Source: a virus | IMG/VR virus record: IMGVR_UViG_3300009160_000035 | Coordinates: 1-64,000 of that record | Direction: 5' to 3' (one strand) | Length of the DNA: 64,000 nucleotides | In this document: one piece after another, positions 55,582 to 63,942 of the stretch | Numbering within the stretch: the first letter of the stretch is position 1 | Layout: each line of letters opens with the position of its first letter | Translations under genes and position numbers: made by a program | The notes under the pieces: generated by a model | Databases searched by the model: none | What the model was told of the DNA's origin: nothing | The model's input: only the letters and a program-made list of their open reading frames with translations

Positions 55582-57554
55582 GTAAGATGACCAAAAACAT
55601 GACCACCGAACAGAAGGAGGCCCTTATGAAGGCCAAGCAAATGCGTCTCGAACAGCGGCAATATATTGCCAATGAGATCCAGCCTGAAATGCCTGGGTTC
55701 TCGCTGTCAAACCTGATGAGTGTGCGTAAGCGCATCATTGCTCTAAAGGAGCAGGGAGTTGACATGTACCGCATTCGGTGCTTTGGCTCTGAGCGTCAGG
55801 TTAAGTGGTCGCCGCCGACGGGCCGGACCAAGGTGATCAAGGTAAAGGTCATGAATGTTGCGGCATTCAACAAGTTTGCCAGTATCCTCCTTGCCAATAA
55901 GGAAATGATGGCCTGGTTCAAGGAGGTTACTCATGAGCCTACCTGGGAGACCTTCTTCCAGGACATTGCCAAGCTGGCCAAGAAGAAGAATTGTATTGAA
56001 ACATGGTCAGCTGCCGAATGGCACGTTGTTCGCAATCGGTACACTAGCACAGTTGAGCTTGTGAATAGCTTGTCTGTCAAGTTCCTGGGCGCGGTCATCG
56101 GCGAGGCATCCCTCAAGACCTGTGAAGTAACGGCTCTCTTCAACAAGGAGACGTATTACTTCCGCTGGGTTGATCCCCAGCAGGCGTGGGATGAATGCAA
56201 GAGCATCAATTCACGCTACAAGGGGCACTTCTGCGTTGGTGGTGGCACCTATCAACAGCAGATGAAGTCTGGACAATACCACGGCTATATTGTTGATAAA
56301 ACAGTAGATGCCAAGACGGGCACCGATGGCAACGGGAATAAGTTCTCGTTTGGCTTTGTCCTGACTGCTGGCGGTGGTGTCTCTGACTGGGGCTTTGGCA
56401 ATGAAAACCGCTGGGATGGCCAAGAAGAGCAACTTGCCAAGCAGGTGTTTGGAGAGGCCAAACTCAACCCCAATGGCCCTGAAGAGAAGTGGATCAGAAT
56501 GATCCTTACGTCCTGGTACAAGATGCGGAAGATGACCTATAACGAATGGGTATCGGAAATCGAACGCATTACAGAGTTTGCAAAAACCACTGACGTGTAC
56601 GAAAGTGGCGAGATTGCTCACTTTGGCAAAAGAGAGGAAGTTCTTACTTGGTCAAAAACTGGTAAGACTTGCATTCAAAACCTTGCCTGTGGAAGAGCAG
56701 TTCGGAATACATACCTGTGCGACAAGGGTGTATTTAGAGTCGAACTCGTTAATCGTGTTGTGGTAACCGCAACTGGCTTTGTAGAACAGGCTGTACCTCA
56801 GAACAAAAGGTACCAAAGGTTCTATCTGACCAATGTGGACAGCACGAGCCAAGCATATTATCATATGCTACGGTATCTGCAGCTTTTCAAAGCTAGTGAA
56901 TGTAATGGTATGTATGCTTATGACTTGCATAATCTTGCGAATGAGCAGAGTGGTACCCTTTGGACTGACTGCAACCGTCCGGACTTGGATTGGGGGTACT
57001 TCGAAGACGAGTATCGTCAAAAGTGGGAAACAACAGAATATGGGATGCTTCCGCACCTTGCTGGTCTGTCTTTCCCGGAATTCAAGGCTCGGTACCATGC
57101 AGAGCTTCAAGAAAGCAAAGCCTCGCGTGCTGTCTACTCGCTGAAGACAAAACTACCAATGGCAAACTCTGAGTTGCGAGCTCAGGTTCACATGTTCGAT
57201 AAAATCGACATGAATCTTCGTTTGTCCATGGTGCAGACGGATGTATCGGACAACAAGAAGGGTTCGTCTAGGAAGCAATTAGCCGGACTAGATCTGGCGA
57301 TAAAGCTCTTTTTCGACTTCGGTTACGACTGGATGAAGACCAAGTGCGGCTTTATGTTGGTTCATCCTGAGATTGCAAAAGCTAATCCTCATCGGATGAT
57401 GACTGCCGAAGAACGTGCAATGCTTAACTACACAGACTGCAACTCAAAGCATACATCAACTCGTGAGGGTTGGGACTCTGGCTTCAAGATGGAGACAGTA
57501 TCAGTAGTTGCTCCGACTCTTCCTGTTGTTACAATGGATATGGGCGAATGGTAG
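55578..57554 (+). CDS. Unknown protein sharing a module with the 719-aa membrane protein
   Basis: 658 aa from ATG 55578, overlapping the previous stop (ATGA). A second in-frame ATG at 55626 follows GAAGGAGG. The N-terminal 195 residues are basic and helical. Residues about 195-280 (INSRYKGHFCVGGGTYQQ ... FGFVLTAGGGVSDWGFGNENR) correspond to residues 575-665 of the gene at 47553, with conserved Cys, Gly-Gly-Thr, and D(F/W)GxGxxNR features. A Cys-containing region (KTCIQNLACGRAVRNTYLC) and a helical C-terminus follow. No membrane segment, unlike its relative. Function unknown. The shared module may bind a common ligand or partner. Confidence 0.65.
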   Translation: MSKMTKNMTTEQKEALMKAKQMRLEQRQYIANEIQPEMPGFSLSNLMSVRKRIIALKEQGVDMYRIRCFGSERQVKWSPPTGRTKVIKVKVMNVAAFNKFASILLANKEMMAWFKEVTHEPTWETFFQDIAKLAKKKNCIETWSAAEWHVVRNRYTSTVELVNSLSVKFLGAVIGEASLKTCEVTALFNKETYYFRWVDPQQAWDECKSINSRYKGHFCVGGGTYQQQMKSGQYHGYIVDKTVDAKTGTDGNGNKFSFGFVLTAGGGVSDWGFGNENRWDGQEEQLAKQVFGEAKLNPNGPEEKWIRMILTSWYKMRKMTYNEWVSEIERITEFAKTTDVYESGEIAHFGKREEVLTWSKTGKTCIQNLACGRAVRNTYLCDKGVFRVELVNRVVVTATGFVEQAVPQNKRYQRFYLTNVDSTSQAYYHMLRYLQLFKASECNGMYAYDLHNLANEQSGTLWTDCNRPDLDWGYFEDEYRQKWETTEYGMLPHLAGLSFPEFKARYHAELQESKASRAVYSLKTKLPMANSELRAQVHMFDKIDMNLRLSMVQTDVSDNKKGSSRKQLAGLDLAIKLFFDFGYDWMKTKCGFMLVHPEIAKANPHRMMTAEERAMLNYTDCNSKHTSTREGWDSGFKMETVSVVAPTLPVVTMDMGEW

Positions 57555-57559
57555 AAAAC

Positions 57560-60500
57560 ATGAAACAGAACGTAACCATTTTGGTTACTGACAAGGAGGG
57601 TACTATGTACCGTAGCTATCGAGAGCATCTCGAGTATTCCGGGGTTAAGAGCCCCTATTCCGATCTTCCGGGCTTTGAAAGCCTCCTCGACCACCCTGTG
57701 GTTGAGAAAGGGCAGAAATGCCCGGACGGTCACGTTGCCCTCTTTGCTGTTAGCAGCATGGAGACGCTGATGGTGCCTAAGGCGCTGAAGGCAAAGCTTG
57801 TGGGTTCTGTTGGGTATACCAGCAAGACCGCTCAGAAGGGCCGCAAGTATGCGCGTTCCATGATGACGGCCACCTACAGCGCCATCGTATCTGCAACTGG
57901 CAAGGTTGTAGACATGGCTGACTTGGATCCTGCCTACAAGGCAATCCAGGACGGTGTCCACTACATGGGCACTGCAGAGCTCACCCCTGGCCCCATGACG
58001 CAGGGCATGCAGGTTCGCCGTGTGGTTAAGCTCGAAGCGTACTATAAGGGCGCAATGGGTGCGGTCAAGCTTTGGCTTCCGCCCCATGTCTTCCTGCTGA
58101 GCTCCGAAGGCAAGCAGGATCTCAAGCCTGATCTCTCTCCCGATGTTGCGCTTATGGTGCAGCCGACCGTTGGTGAGATGAAGTCTGAGCCTGGTGTCCT
58201 TCTCGGCGTCCAGAACTTGAGCGCCCTGTTTGGTCAGGTGCTCAACGACCCGAAGTTCCATGCGATCCTCAACGAGATGATTGACTGGAACATCTCGCAC
58301 TGGGATGACTACGTCAAGAATGCCCTTAAGGGTCTCGATGGCGACGTCCTTGAGGCAACGGAAACGTCCTCAACATTCAAGGCAAAGATCACCAAGATGC
58401 TTCTTAGCCTTGGTGTTCACCCTGGCGCAATTCCTGCTACTGTGACTACTCTAGTCAACAGTGTCAGCGAAGACGTTACGCAGAGCAAGCTTCGCATCAA
58501 CGCGGTTACAAAGGACGGCCCTTGTGGCTTTACCTCGTATCCCCGCGCTCTTGTCTGGCGTATGTTCCGTGACCTGTGGCTCCATGAGGAGAAGCAGGGT
58601 GCCTTTGCAAACGAAACCGCTGGCCTGAAGAAGCGTCGTCTTCTCATCATGGCTGAGCTTGACCGCAAGGCAAAGATCGAGGAAGCGTTCAACGCCAAGT
58701 CGGAACAGATCCTTGCCAAGACGGGATTTGCGGCAATTGCTATCACGGCAGAAGCTGCGAAGAACCTCAACGTTCCTGCTCTTAACATCCATGATGTGAA
58801 GGGTGAGAACGAGAAGGAGCTTGCCGTCAACCATCGGGATAGCCTTGGCGCTGCGGCTCGTTGGCCTACTTCGGCTAAGGTCGATGTGCGGGTTATCTAT
58901 GTTGTCCTTAAGGACGACATGTTCCTGCACGCTACTGCATACTTCGGCAGCACGGAGATCATGCAGAAGGCTGTCCTTGTTAGCATGGACGGCGGTGACG
59001 CTGACGACAAGGCGTTCTTCCTGTGCGGTAAGCTTGGCTTGCTTGCGCTGCGTTCTATGAACCTGCGTAACTACAAGCTGAGCCAGTTCACCGTTCAGCA
59101 GGTCCAGGATACTTACGAGAAGGCACACACCTTCCTTGCTAAGCTTCCTGAAAAGCTTGATCTTGTGAACACCATTCCGAATGGTCACAAGCTGCTGTCG
59201 TCGTACTTTGATGTCAAGACGGTCGAGACTGTCTCGCCTTCTGGCTTGATCAAGTACAACATTACGGCCCTTGCTGAGAAGGCTCAGCCTGCAGATCCTT
59301 CGGTTGCCGACAAGACTGCTGAAGAGAAGTGGGACATGATTCACCTTCCTGGTGATAACGAGTTCATGCCCATCGTTGGCGCAATGGCAAATGCTCAGAT
59401 GTTCGGCAGCTATCTGCTTGCTGACCTGATCATTCTGCCGTCGGTAGTCAAGACTCCATCCGCCCTTCTTGCAGCTTGCATGATGGAAGGTGAGATCTCG
59501 CTGGTGGTCGATGCTGCTCAGAGCGGCACTGACTTCCCCGGCGCTTGGCGTGCATGGCACAACATCGACGCTATCATGACGATGATTGCTGTCAGCTGGG
59601 TACTCAACGACCGCAATGCGATGCGTGAGAATCCCGATGCTAAGCCTAGCAAGATGACGGCCCTTAAGCCTGTGCGCAAGCGGCTTGGTGTCAGCCTTCT
59701 TTCGCTTGTAACTGCACCTGTTGCTGTGCGTTACACGGGAGAAATCTCCGAGATCACGGGCGAGAACATCATTGCTCCTGCCTTGTTCAAGGACGAAGAG
59801 GGCAAGATCCCGATGACCGCTAAGATCTGCCAGAGCCTTCGTCAGACGGTTGTCACGGCAGATGGTCGGTCTGTCAAGGTTGAGCATCCCATCATCCGCA
59901 GCTTCACACGCTACTGGAAGACGATGACCTCGAACCTCAAGTCGTTCATCGATGAGGGTCACAGCACTCAGACTGCTACTCTCCTGACCTCCAATCTTCA
60001 GGCGTTCCTTGAAGAGCACTCGCATGAGCTTGATGAGCTGATCAGCAAGCACTACCGGGATGAGCAGGAGCAATACGAGGGTGAGTTCAATCTCACGACC
60101 TTCGGCTCCTTCATGTTCCGTAAGTATCATGCGGTCAATCGCTACAGCCAGGACAATGGTCACATGATGACTGTGCCTGAGGCAATGAAGCATCGTTACG
60201 AGGAAATCGACAAGGTTCGCTACATGATGAACGCTGAAGAGCTCAAGACCCTTCGTCGGGTTTACGCTCAGAAGCCCATCCATGCAGCCTTCGCAGCACG
60301 TCACGAGGATCTCTGGCCTCTCTTCGAAGAGGTCTACGAGGATAAGGCTGAGTACAAGTACGAAATGTTCGTGCTTTCTGAGCTGATGTCCGCTCTCGGT
60401 ACGTCTGCGGAAAAGCCTATTACTCTGTCCATGGGCAAGGGTAAGGTCGAGTTCCTTGATGACGAAGAAGGCAACAAGACAAAGATCATCGACTCTGACG

Positions 60501-61963
60501 CCATCGACGCGCAGGGTGAGCTTACCTCCAGCGGTGGTTACAGCCGCAAGATGTACTTTGCCTCGACCGGTAACTACAAGGGCTACGCAGAAGTTCTCTG
60601 CAAGTTCCTTGAGGATGCTGCCGTGAAGAAGACTCAGGATAAGCTTCTTGCTGCCGACGTTCGCGCCGCCTTCCTCATTCGTGAGAGCAAGGATGGCAAG
60701 ACTGTTGATCCTCAGTCGCTTGTTGGCCTCAACATCCAGCAGCTCCTCAGCGACAACCGCATTCAGCTTGCATACGGTGGACAGCGCGGTAACCCTGACC
60801 AGGACCATCGCGCCGCCGCAGTTGCTTACTTGGTCTTCCGCAAGACCAGCGAGACGCGCAAGGCATTCGAGAACAACGGTGCCTTCAAGGGCAAGACTCA
60901 GTGGCAGATTGCCGGCATGATGGGCTACCACGGTACTCTCAACAACTTCTTCAGCGGTGCTACCGTTGAGGCAAGCGAAGTGGAGAAGCGTGACGGTCAT
61001 GGTGCCAACGGCAAGACCTACACTCGTAACTTCGTCTGGCTGACCTTCAAGGGTCAAGAGCCGGTCAAGCCCGAGCCTCCTCCCGAGAAGGAGTTCTTCG
61101 ATATCTCTGTCTCTGAGAATATCGACTACGACAAGATGCTGGAGAGCGCAGGCATGGCAGACTTCAACTTTGAAGATGCCTTTGGTTCTGAGAATCCAGT
61201 CAGCGCTGAAGAGCTGGAGCAGTATGCTAGCGAGTACGACAGTGACGAGGAAGAGTCTGAGACTCAAATCTTCAGTGAAGTACTTGAAGGCACGTACACT
61301 GCGGCACAGCCTGTACAACTTGTAATGGTCAACGGCAAGTGGCAGCCTAAGAACATGGCAGATGTCAATTGGGTCCCGGTTGACGCTCCTGCTGTTGAAG
61401 CCAAGCCTGCTCCTGCTGTGCCTGTTGTTGCCGTGGAAGCAAAGCCCTACAGGATTGCATTCACTGGTCATCGCCCCGAAAAGATTGGCGGCTATGACGA
61501 GAATCATCCTCTGCGTGTTGCTGTAAAGAATGCAATCGCAGATGCATTAAAGCGTGCCATTGCCAAGTACAGTGCAACTCGTGAGATCATCGTCGTTACT
61601 GGTGGTGCTCTTGGCGTTGACACTGATGCCGCACGTGAGGCTCACAAGCTTGGCCTCAAGTTCATCGTGGCTCGTCCTTGCAGCGACCATGGTGATTACT
61701 TCAAGGGTGACGAAGCTAAGATGCGTTACAAGAAGATGCTTGCTCTTGCTCATCAAGTTGTGCTTGTCAATAAGAAAGGCTACGACCTTGCAGGCAAAGA
61801 GAAGTGTCTCCACGCACGGAACTACTGGATGGTTGATAACTGCGAGGCGGTTGTCGCAATCTGGGATGGTTCTCCGAGTGGCACATCCAACTGTGTCAAC
61901 TACGCCAAGAAGGTCAATCGTCCGATGATTATCATCAACCCGAACGACCTTGCAAAGAAGTAG
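57560..61963 (+). CDS. Giant protein with C-terminal SLOG (YspA/DUF1273-type) domain
   Basis: 1467 aa from ATG 57560, or 1452 aa from ATG 57605, which has AAGGAGGG 6 bases upstream and is the better start. The first about 1220 residues are unrecognised: alpha/beta with a Pro/Glu-rich linker followed by a very acidic segment (SEYDSDEEESETQ) and an Ala/Pro/Val linker. The last about 175 residues (61440-61963) are a SLOG Rossmann domain of the YspA/DUF1273 type: FTGHRPEKIGGY, VVTGGALGVDTDAA, VAIWDGSPSGTSNCVNYA. SLOG domains bind nucleotides or NAD-derived ligands, and in Thoeris ThsA one senses a cyclic ADP-ribose isomer. Here it may regulate the large N-terminal part or bind a host signal. Confidence 0.75.
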   Translation: MKQNVTILVTDKEGTMYRSYREHLEYSGVKSPYSDLPGFESLLDHPVVEKGQKCPDGHVALFAVSSMETLMVPKALKAKLVGSVGYTSKTAQKGRKYARSMMTATYSAIVSATGKVVDMADLDPAYKAIQDGVHYMGTAELTPGPMTQGMQVRRVVKLEAYYKGAMGAVKLWLPPHVFLLSSEGKQDLKPDLSPDVALMVQPTVGEMKSEPGVLLGVQNLSALFGQVLNDPKFHAILNEMIDWNISHWDDYVKNALKGLDGDVLEATETSSTFKAKITKMLLSLGVHPGAIPATVTTLVNSVSEDVTQSKLRINAVTKDGPCGFTSYPRALVWRMFRDLWLHEEKQGAFANETAGLKKRRLLIMAELDRKAKIEEAFNAKSEQILAKTGFAAIAITAEAAKNLNVPALNIHDVKGENEKELAVNHRDSLGAAARWPTSAKVDVRVIYVVLKDDMFLHATAYFGSTEIMQKAVLVSMDGGDADDKAFFLCGKLGLLALRSMNLRNYKLSQFTVQQVQDTYEKAHTFLAKLPEKLDLVNTIPNGHKLLSSYFDVKTVETVSPSGLIKYNITALAEKAQPADPSVADKTAEEKWDMIHLPGDNEFMPIVGAMANAQMFGSYLLADLIILPSVVKTPSALLAACMMEGEISLVVDAAQSGTDFPGAWRAWHNIDAIMTMIAVSWVLNDRNAMRENPDAKPSKMTALKPVRKRLGVSLLSLVTAPVAVRYTGEISEITGENIIAPALFKDEEGKIPMTAKICQSLRQTVVTADGRSVKVEHPIIRSFTRYWKTMTSNLKSFIDEGHSTQTATLLTSNLQAFLEEHSHELDELISKHYRDEQEQYEGEFNLTTFGSFMFRKYHAVNRYSQDNGHMMTVPEAMKHRYEEIDKVRYMMNAEELKTLRRVYAQKPIHAAFAARHEDLWPLFEEVYEDKAEYKYEMFVLSELMSALGTSAEKPITLSMGKGKVEFLDDEEGNKTKIIDSDAIDAQGELTSSGGYSRKMYFASTGNYKGYAEVLCKFLEDAAVKKTQDKLLAADVRAAFLIRESKDGKTVDPQSLVGLNIQQLLSDNRIQLAYGGQRGNPDQDHRAAAVAYLVFRKTSETRKAFENNGAFKGKTQWQIAGMMGYHGTLNNFFSGATVEASEVEKRDGHGANGKTYTRNFVWLTFKGQEPVKPEPPPEKEFFDISVSENIDYDKMLESAGMADFNFEDAFGSENPVSAEELEQYASEYDSDEEESETQIFSEVLEGTYTAAQPVQLVMVNGKWQPKNMADVNWVPVDAPAVEAKPAPAVPVVAVEAKPYRIAFTGHRPEKIGGYDENHPLRVAVKNAIADALKRAIAKYSATREIIVVTGGALGVDTDAAREAHKLGLKFIVARPCSDHGDYFKGDEAKMRYKKMLALAHQVVLVNKKGYDLAGKEKCLHARNYWMVDNCEAVVAIWDGSPSGTSNCVNYAKKVNRPMIIINPNDLAKK

Positions 61964-61998
61964 CAGAACATAACACTGCACGTAAGGAATAGGCAACA

Positions 61999-62292
61999 AT
62001 GAAAAAGTCATTTAATGGCCACATCATTGAAACAAACCGCAAACCAAAGCCAACCGGCACTATTAGGGCATGGGACGGGACGTTGGTTGGAGCAGGAGAA
62101 GTTGTGATCTGTGTTGATTTACGTATCAACAAAGGTTACTATGTACTTCGCCATGAAATTCAAATCTTCTTTGACATCAAAGATCCTCCTCCAAAATGGG
62201 TTACCCAAAAGGAGAATGAGCACAATGCAAAGATGGCTCGCGGTCTTCTGGAAATGCTAGAAGCAAACAGAAAGAAGAACGGCAATAACTAG
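61999..62292 (+). CDS. Small basic protein of unknown function
   Basis: 97 aa starting MKKSFNGHIIETNRKPKP, with TAAGGAAT upstream of the ATG. The N-terminal half is beta-rich (GTLVGAGEVVICVDLRINKG), and the C-terminal half is a charged helix ending in Lys/Asn. It is the last gene of the rightward block and is followed within a few bases by a terminator. It has only one start, unlike most of its upstream neighbours. Not recognised. Confidence 0.65.
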   Translation: MKKSFNGHIIETNRKPKPTGTIRAWDGTLVGAGEVVICVDLRINKGYYVLRHEIQIFFDIKDPPPKWVTQKENEHNAKMARGLLEMLEANRKKNGNN

Positions 62293-62296
62293 AGAA

Positions 62297-62330
62297 TAGC
62301 CTGCCCATCATGGGTGGGCTATTTTTTTCT
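62297..62330 (+). terminator. Rho-independent terminator ending the rightward block
   Basis: A 10-bp stem (AGCCTGCCCA / TGGGTGGGCT, 62298-62320, two G-U pairs) with loop TCA is followed by seven T (62322-62328) then CTTT. It starts 5 bases past the stop of the 97-aa gene. Confidence 0.9.
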
Positions 62331-62566
62331 TTCATCCAAAAAAGGTCCAATTACTCCGCTGCCGCTCGCTTCGCTCGCGCCGTCCGTTTGTTCCTTAGTT
62401 CTTCGCTTGTAGAGCTCGCTTCGCTCGGGGGCTATCGCCCCTTCTTTCTGCGGAGTCCAGATGTCCTGGCTCCCGTTGATCCAACGAGATGGATCGCCAG
62501 AGGGCCTAACGGCCCTTGTTTGTGCGGAGAGAGGGATGGTCCTTCTCTCCACACTGGAGCGCACCC
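62331..62566 (+). promoter_or_regulatory. SSB 5' leader with repeated GC-rich elements
   Basis: About 236 bases without a convincing gene. It holds two copies of CTCGCTTCGCTCG (62365-62377 and 62415-62427), a hairpin GGGGCTATCGCCCC followed by TTCTTTC (62428-62448), and a second hairpin AGGGCC-TAAC-GGCCCT followed by TGTTTGTGCGGAG (near 62500-62527). Both hairpins resemble weak attenuators. The sequence is abruptly GC-richer than the terminator upstream. A short frame at 62310-62570 is judged non-coding because it is built from these repeats. Confidence 0.5.
62428..62448 (+). repeat. GC hairpin + TTCTTTC repeat, copy 1
   Basis: GGGGCTATCGCCCC then TTCTTTC, identical over 21 bases to 63115-63135. 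Each copy sits in the leader of a gene (SSB and the 78-aa gene). A perfect GC stem with a pyrimidine-rich 3' side suggests an attenuator, processing site or mRNA stabiliser. Confidence 0.6.
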
Positions 62567-62989
62567 ATGAGCATGGGCTTTGAGCGTACTCAGGTCGTCG
62601 GCAACCTTGGAGCCGACCCTATTCTCCTGACGGGCCAGTCGGGAACTTCCATCTGCGCCATGCGCGTCGCTGTCAACCGCAAGGTCAAGGGCGTCGCTGT
62701 CGTGAAGTGGCGGGACGTCGTGTGCTTCGGCGCACTCGCGGAGAACATGGCGAAGATCCTCAAGAAGGGCGACACCGTGTTCGTGGACGGAACCCCCGAA
62801 GACGAAGAGTTCCTCCGCAAGGATGGCTCCAAGGGCTTCGCCGTCAAGATCCTCGCCAACGTCGTCGTCAAGACTGGCTCCCCCGCTGGCGCTTCGGCTC
62901 CCGCGGCCTCATCCGCTGGTGCAGATGCCGCTGCGGAGGCCCTTGCGGCGCTTCGCGAGACGGCCACTGCGGACGACGGCACCTTCTAG
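62567..62989 (+). CDS. ssb: Single-stranded DNA-binding protein
   Basis: 140 aa from ATG 62567 (CTGGAG 8 bases upstream), MSMGFERTQVVGNLGADP. The OB-fold pattern of bacterial SSB is clear: N-terminal VVGNLGADP, ICAMRVAVNRK, VVKWRDVVCFGALAEN, ILKKGDTVFVDGTPEDEEF, AVKILANVVV. An Ala/Ser/Gly linker leads to an acidic tip DDGTF, a variant of the usual DDDIPF tip that recruits partner proteins. It coats single-stranded DNA in replication and recombination. The gene is markedly GC-rich compared with the rest of the window, which may indicate separate acquisition. It is followed by its own hairpin terminator. Confidence 0.9.
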   Translation: MSMGFERTQVVGNLGADPILLTGQSGTSICAMRVAVNRKVKGVAVVKWRDVVCFGALAENMAKILKKGDTVFVDGTPEDEEFLRKDGSKGFAVKILANVVVKTGSPAGASAPAASSAGADAAAEALAALRETATADDGTF

Positions 62990-63007
62990 GTCGCAGGTCC
63001 AGCTCAA

Positions 63008-63040
63008 CCCCCCTTCGCCCTAACGGGCGTCGGGGGGTTT
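63008..63040 (+). terminator. GC-rich terminator after ssb
   Basis: CCCCCC-TT-CGCCC-TAAC-GGGCG-TC-GGGGGG followed by TTT (63008-63040) is an 11-bp stem with one internal loop, 19 bases past the ssb stop. The T-run is short, so termination may be partial. Confidence 0.75.
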
Positions 63041-63114
63041 CGGCTCCTGGGCCAGCTGAGTGAAAATAGGCCCAAATAATTATGGGTCCCACTCCGCTAC
63101 AGTACAAATCCTGA

Positions 63115-63135
63115 GGGGCTATCGCCCCTTCTTTC
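63115..63135 (+). repeat. GC hairpin + TTCTTTC repeat, copy 2
   Basis: Second copy of the 21-base element described at 62428-62448, here 15 bases before the ATG of the 78-aa gene. Confidence 0.6.
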
Positions 63136-63149
63136 GGTGAGAATTGGTA

Positions 63150-63386
63150 ATGTCTACCAATGCAAAGAGGTATATCATGTTGTTTAGTGCTGCTACGATC
63201 TTGACTGATAGTTTCGAAGAGGTTCAGAAGGAGACTCTGAGCCTGGATGACGTGAACCATGAGTCTTATGACCCGTGGGATGCCATCAATGAGCGTCTCG
63301 ATGAGAAGAAGTACGAGAGCGACGCCAACACTGGCTCTGATTCTCTTATCGAGGCAGTGCATACGGCCCGTCGCTTCTTCGTATAA
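63150..63386 (+). CDS. Small acidic protein, unknown
   Basis: 78 aa from ATG 63150 (MSTNAKRYIMLFSAATIL). A second in-frame ATG at 63177 follows AAAGAGG and would give 69 aa. The protein is acidic and helical (SFEEVQKETLSLDDVNHE), ending VHTARRFFV. It follows the GC-hairpin leader and precedes the structured RNA region. Not recognised. Confidence 0.6.
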   Translation: MSTNAKRYIMLFSAATILTDSFEEVQKETLSLDDVNHESYDPWDAINERLDEKKYESDANTGSDSLIEAVHTARRFFV

Positions 63387-63428
63387 TCCTCAGACCTGAG
63401 TAGGTCTCTAAAATGCTCACAAGTTTAC

Positions 63429-63942
63429 GGCGTCACGCAGGTTACATTGCGAATAATAGGGGATGTAAACCCTATTGTTCGTACTGCAAGACGTCATCCT
63501 TTGAGAGTTTACTAGTACAATCATAAGTGCGCCTGCCGCTTATGGGAACCTAGTGAGAGTTAGGGTTGTAACCCTGGCTATATAAAAAGGCTGGTTACTA
63601 GTTGGAGCCCTGCCGCTAGTAACGAGATAAACATGGGCTTCAAATCCTCTAGAAAAACCATAGGTGAGCCTGCCACTTATTGGGAACCTAGAGGTAGTCA
63701 GGGTTGCAAACCTGGTTATAGCGATGGGCTGGCTGTTAGTGGACCCCTGCCACTAATGGAGAAGATGAACATGAGGTGGTTACTAGTAGAGCCCTGCTAC
63801 TAGTGACGAGATAGACATGGGCTTTGTCGCTAGTGGAGCCCTGCCACTAGTGCCGAGGTAAAGACATGGGTGGTCTGCTGCAGCGGGCCTTTGATCAGTC
63901 TGGTGACGCTATGTATGCCGCAGTTGCGGTTCTAGTACATAG
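63429..63942 (+). ncRNA. Structured RNA array with three hairpin families
   Basis: Hairpins recur with compensatory changes. Family A has a 7-nt loop A(G/C)CCCTG in copies at 63594-63623, 63735-63757, 63779-63807 and 63828-63852; stems differ but stay paired (CTAGTGG/CCACTAG, TTAGTGG/CCACTAA, CTAGTAG/CTACTAG). Family B has loop (C/A)GCCTGC at 63522-63544 and 63658-63683, each inside an outer helix that also covaries (TTACTAG/CTAGTGA and CCTCTAG/CTAGAGG). Family C has a 7-bp stem and 8-nt loop G(A/T)TG(T/C)AA(A/C) at 63455-63476, 63558-63579 and 63696-63717. The order B-C-A repeats with a period near 137. Further hairpins lie at 63872-63889 and 63909-63942. It may be a phage ncRNA or a long structured leader of the next gene. 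Confidence 0.65.

Noticed and set aside
58451-61507. 1018-codon open frame on the minus strand opposite the SLOG giant gene
   Set aside because: The plus-strand frame has coherent protein sequence and a Shine-Dalgarno. The antisense frame is a by-product of codon bias (few antisense stops), with low-complexity Leu/His/Arg sequence.
62310-62570. 86-codon frame across the ssb leader
   Set aside because: It runs through terminator tail, direct repeats and hairpins, lacks a ribosome site, and overlaps the real ssb start.
63633-63803. 56-codon frame (MGFKSSRKTIGEP...) within the RNA array
   Set aside because: It passes through hairpins whose changes keep base pairing rather than amino acids, and it has no convincing Shine-Dalgarno.
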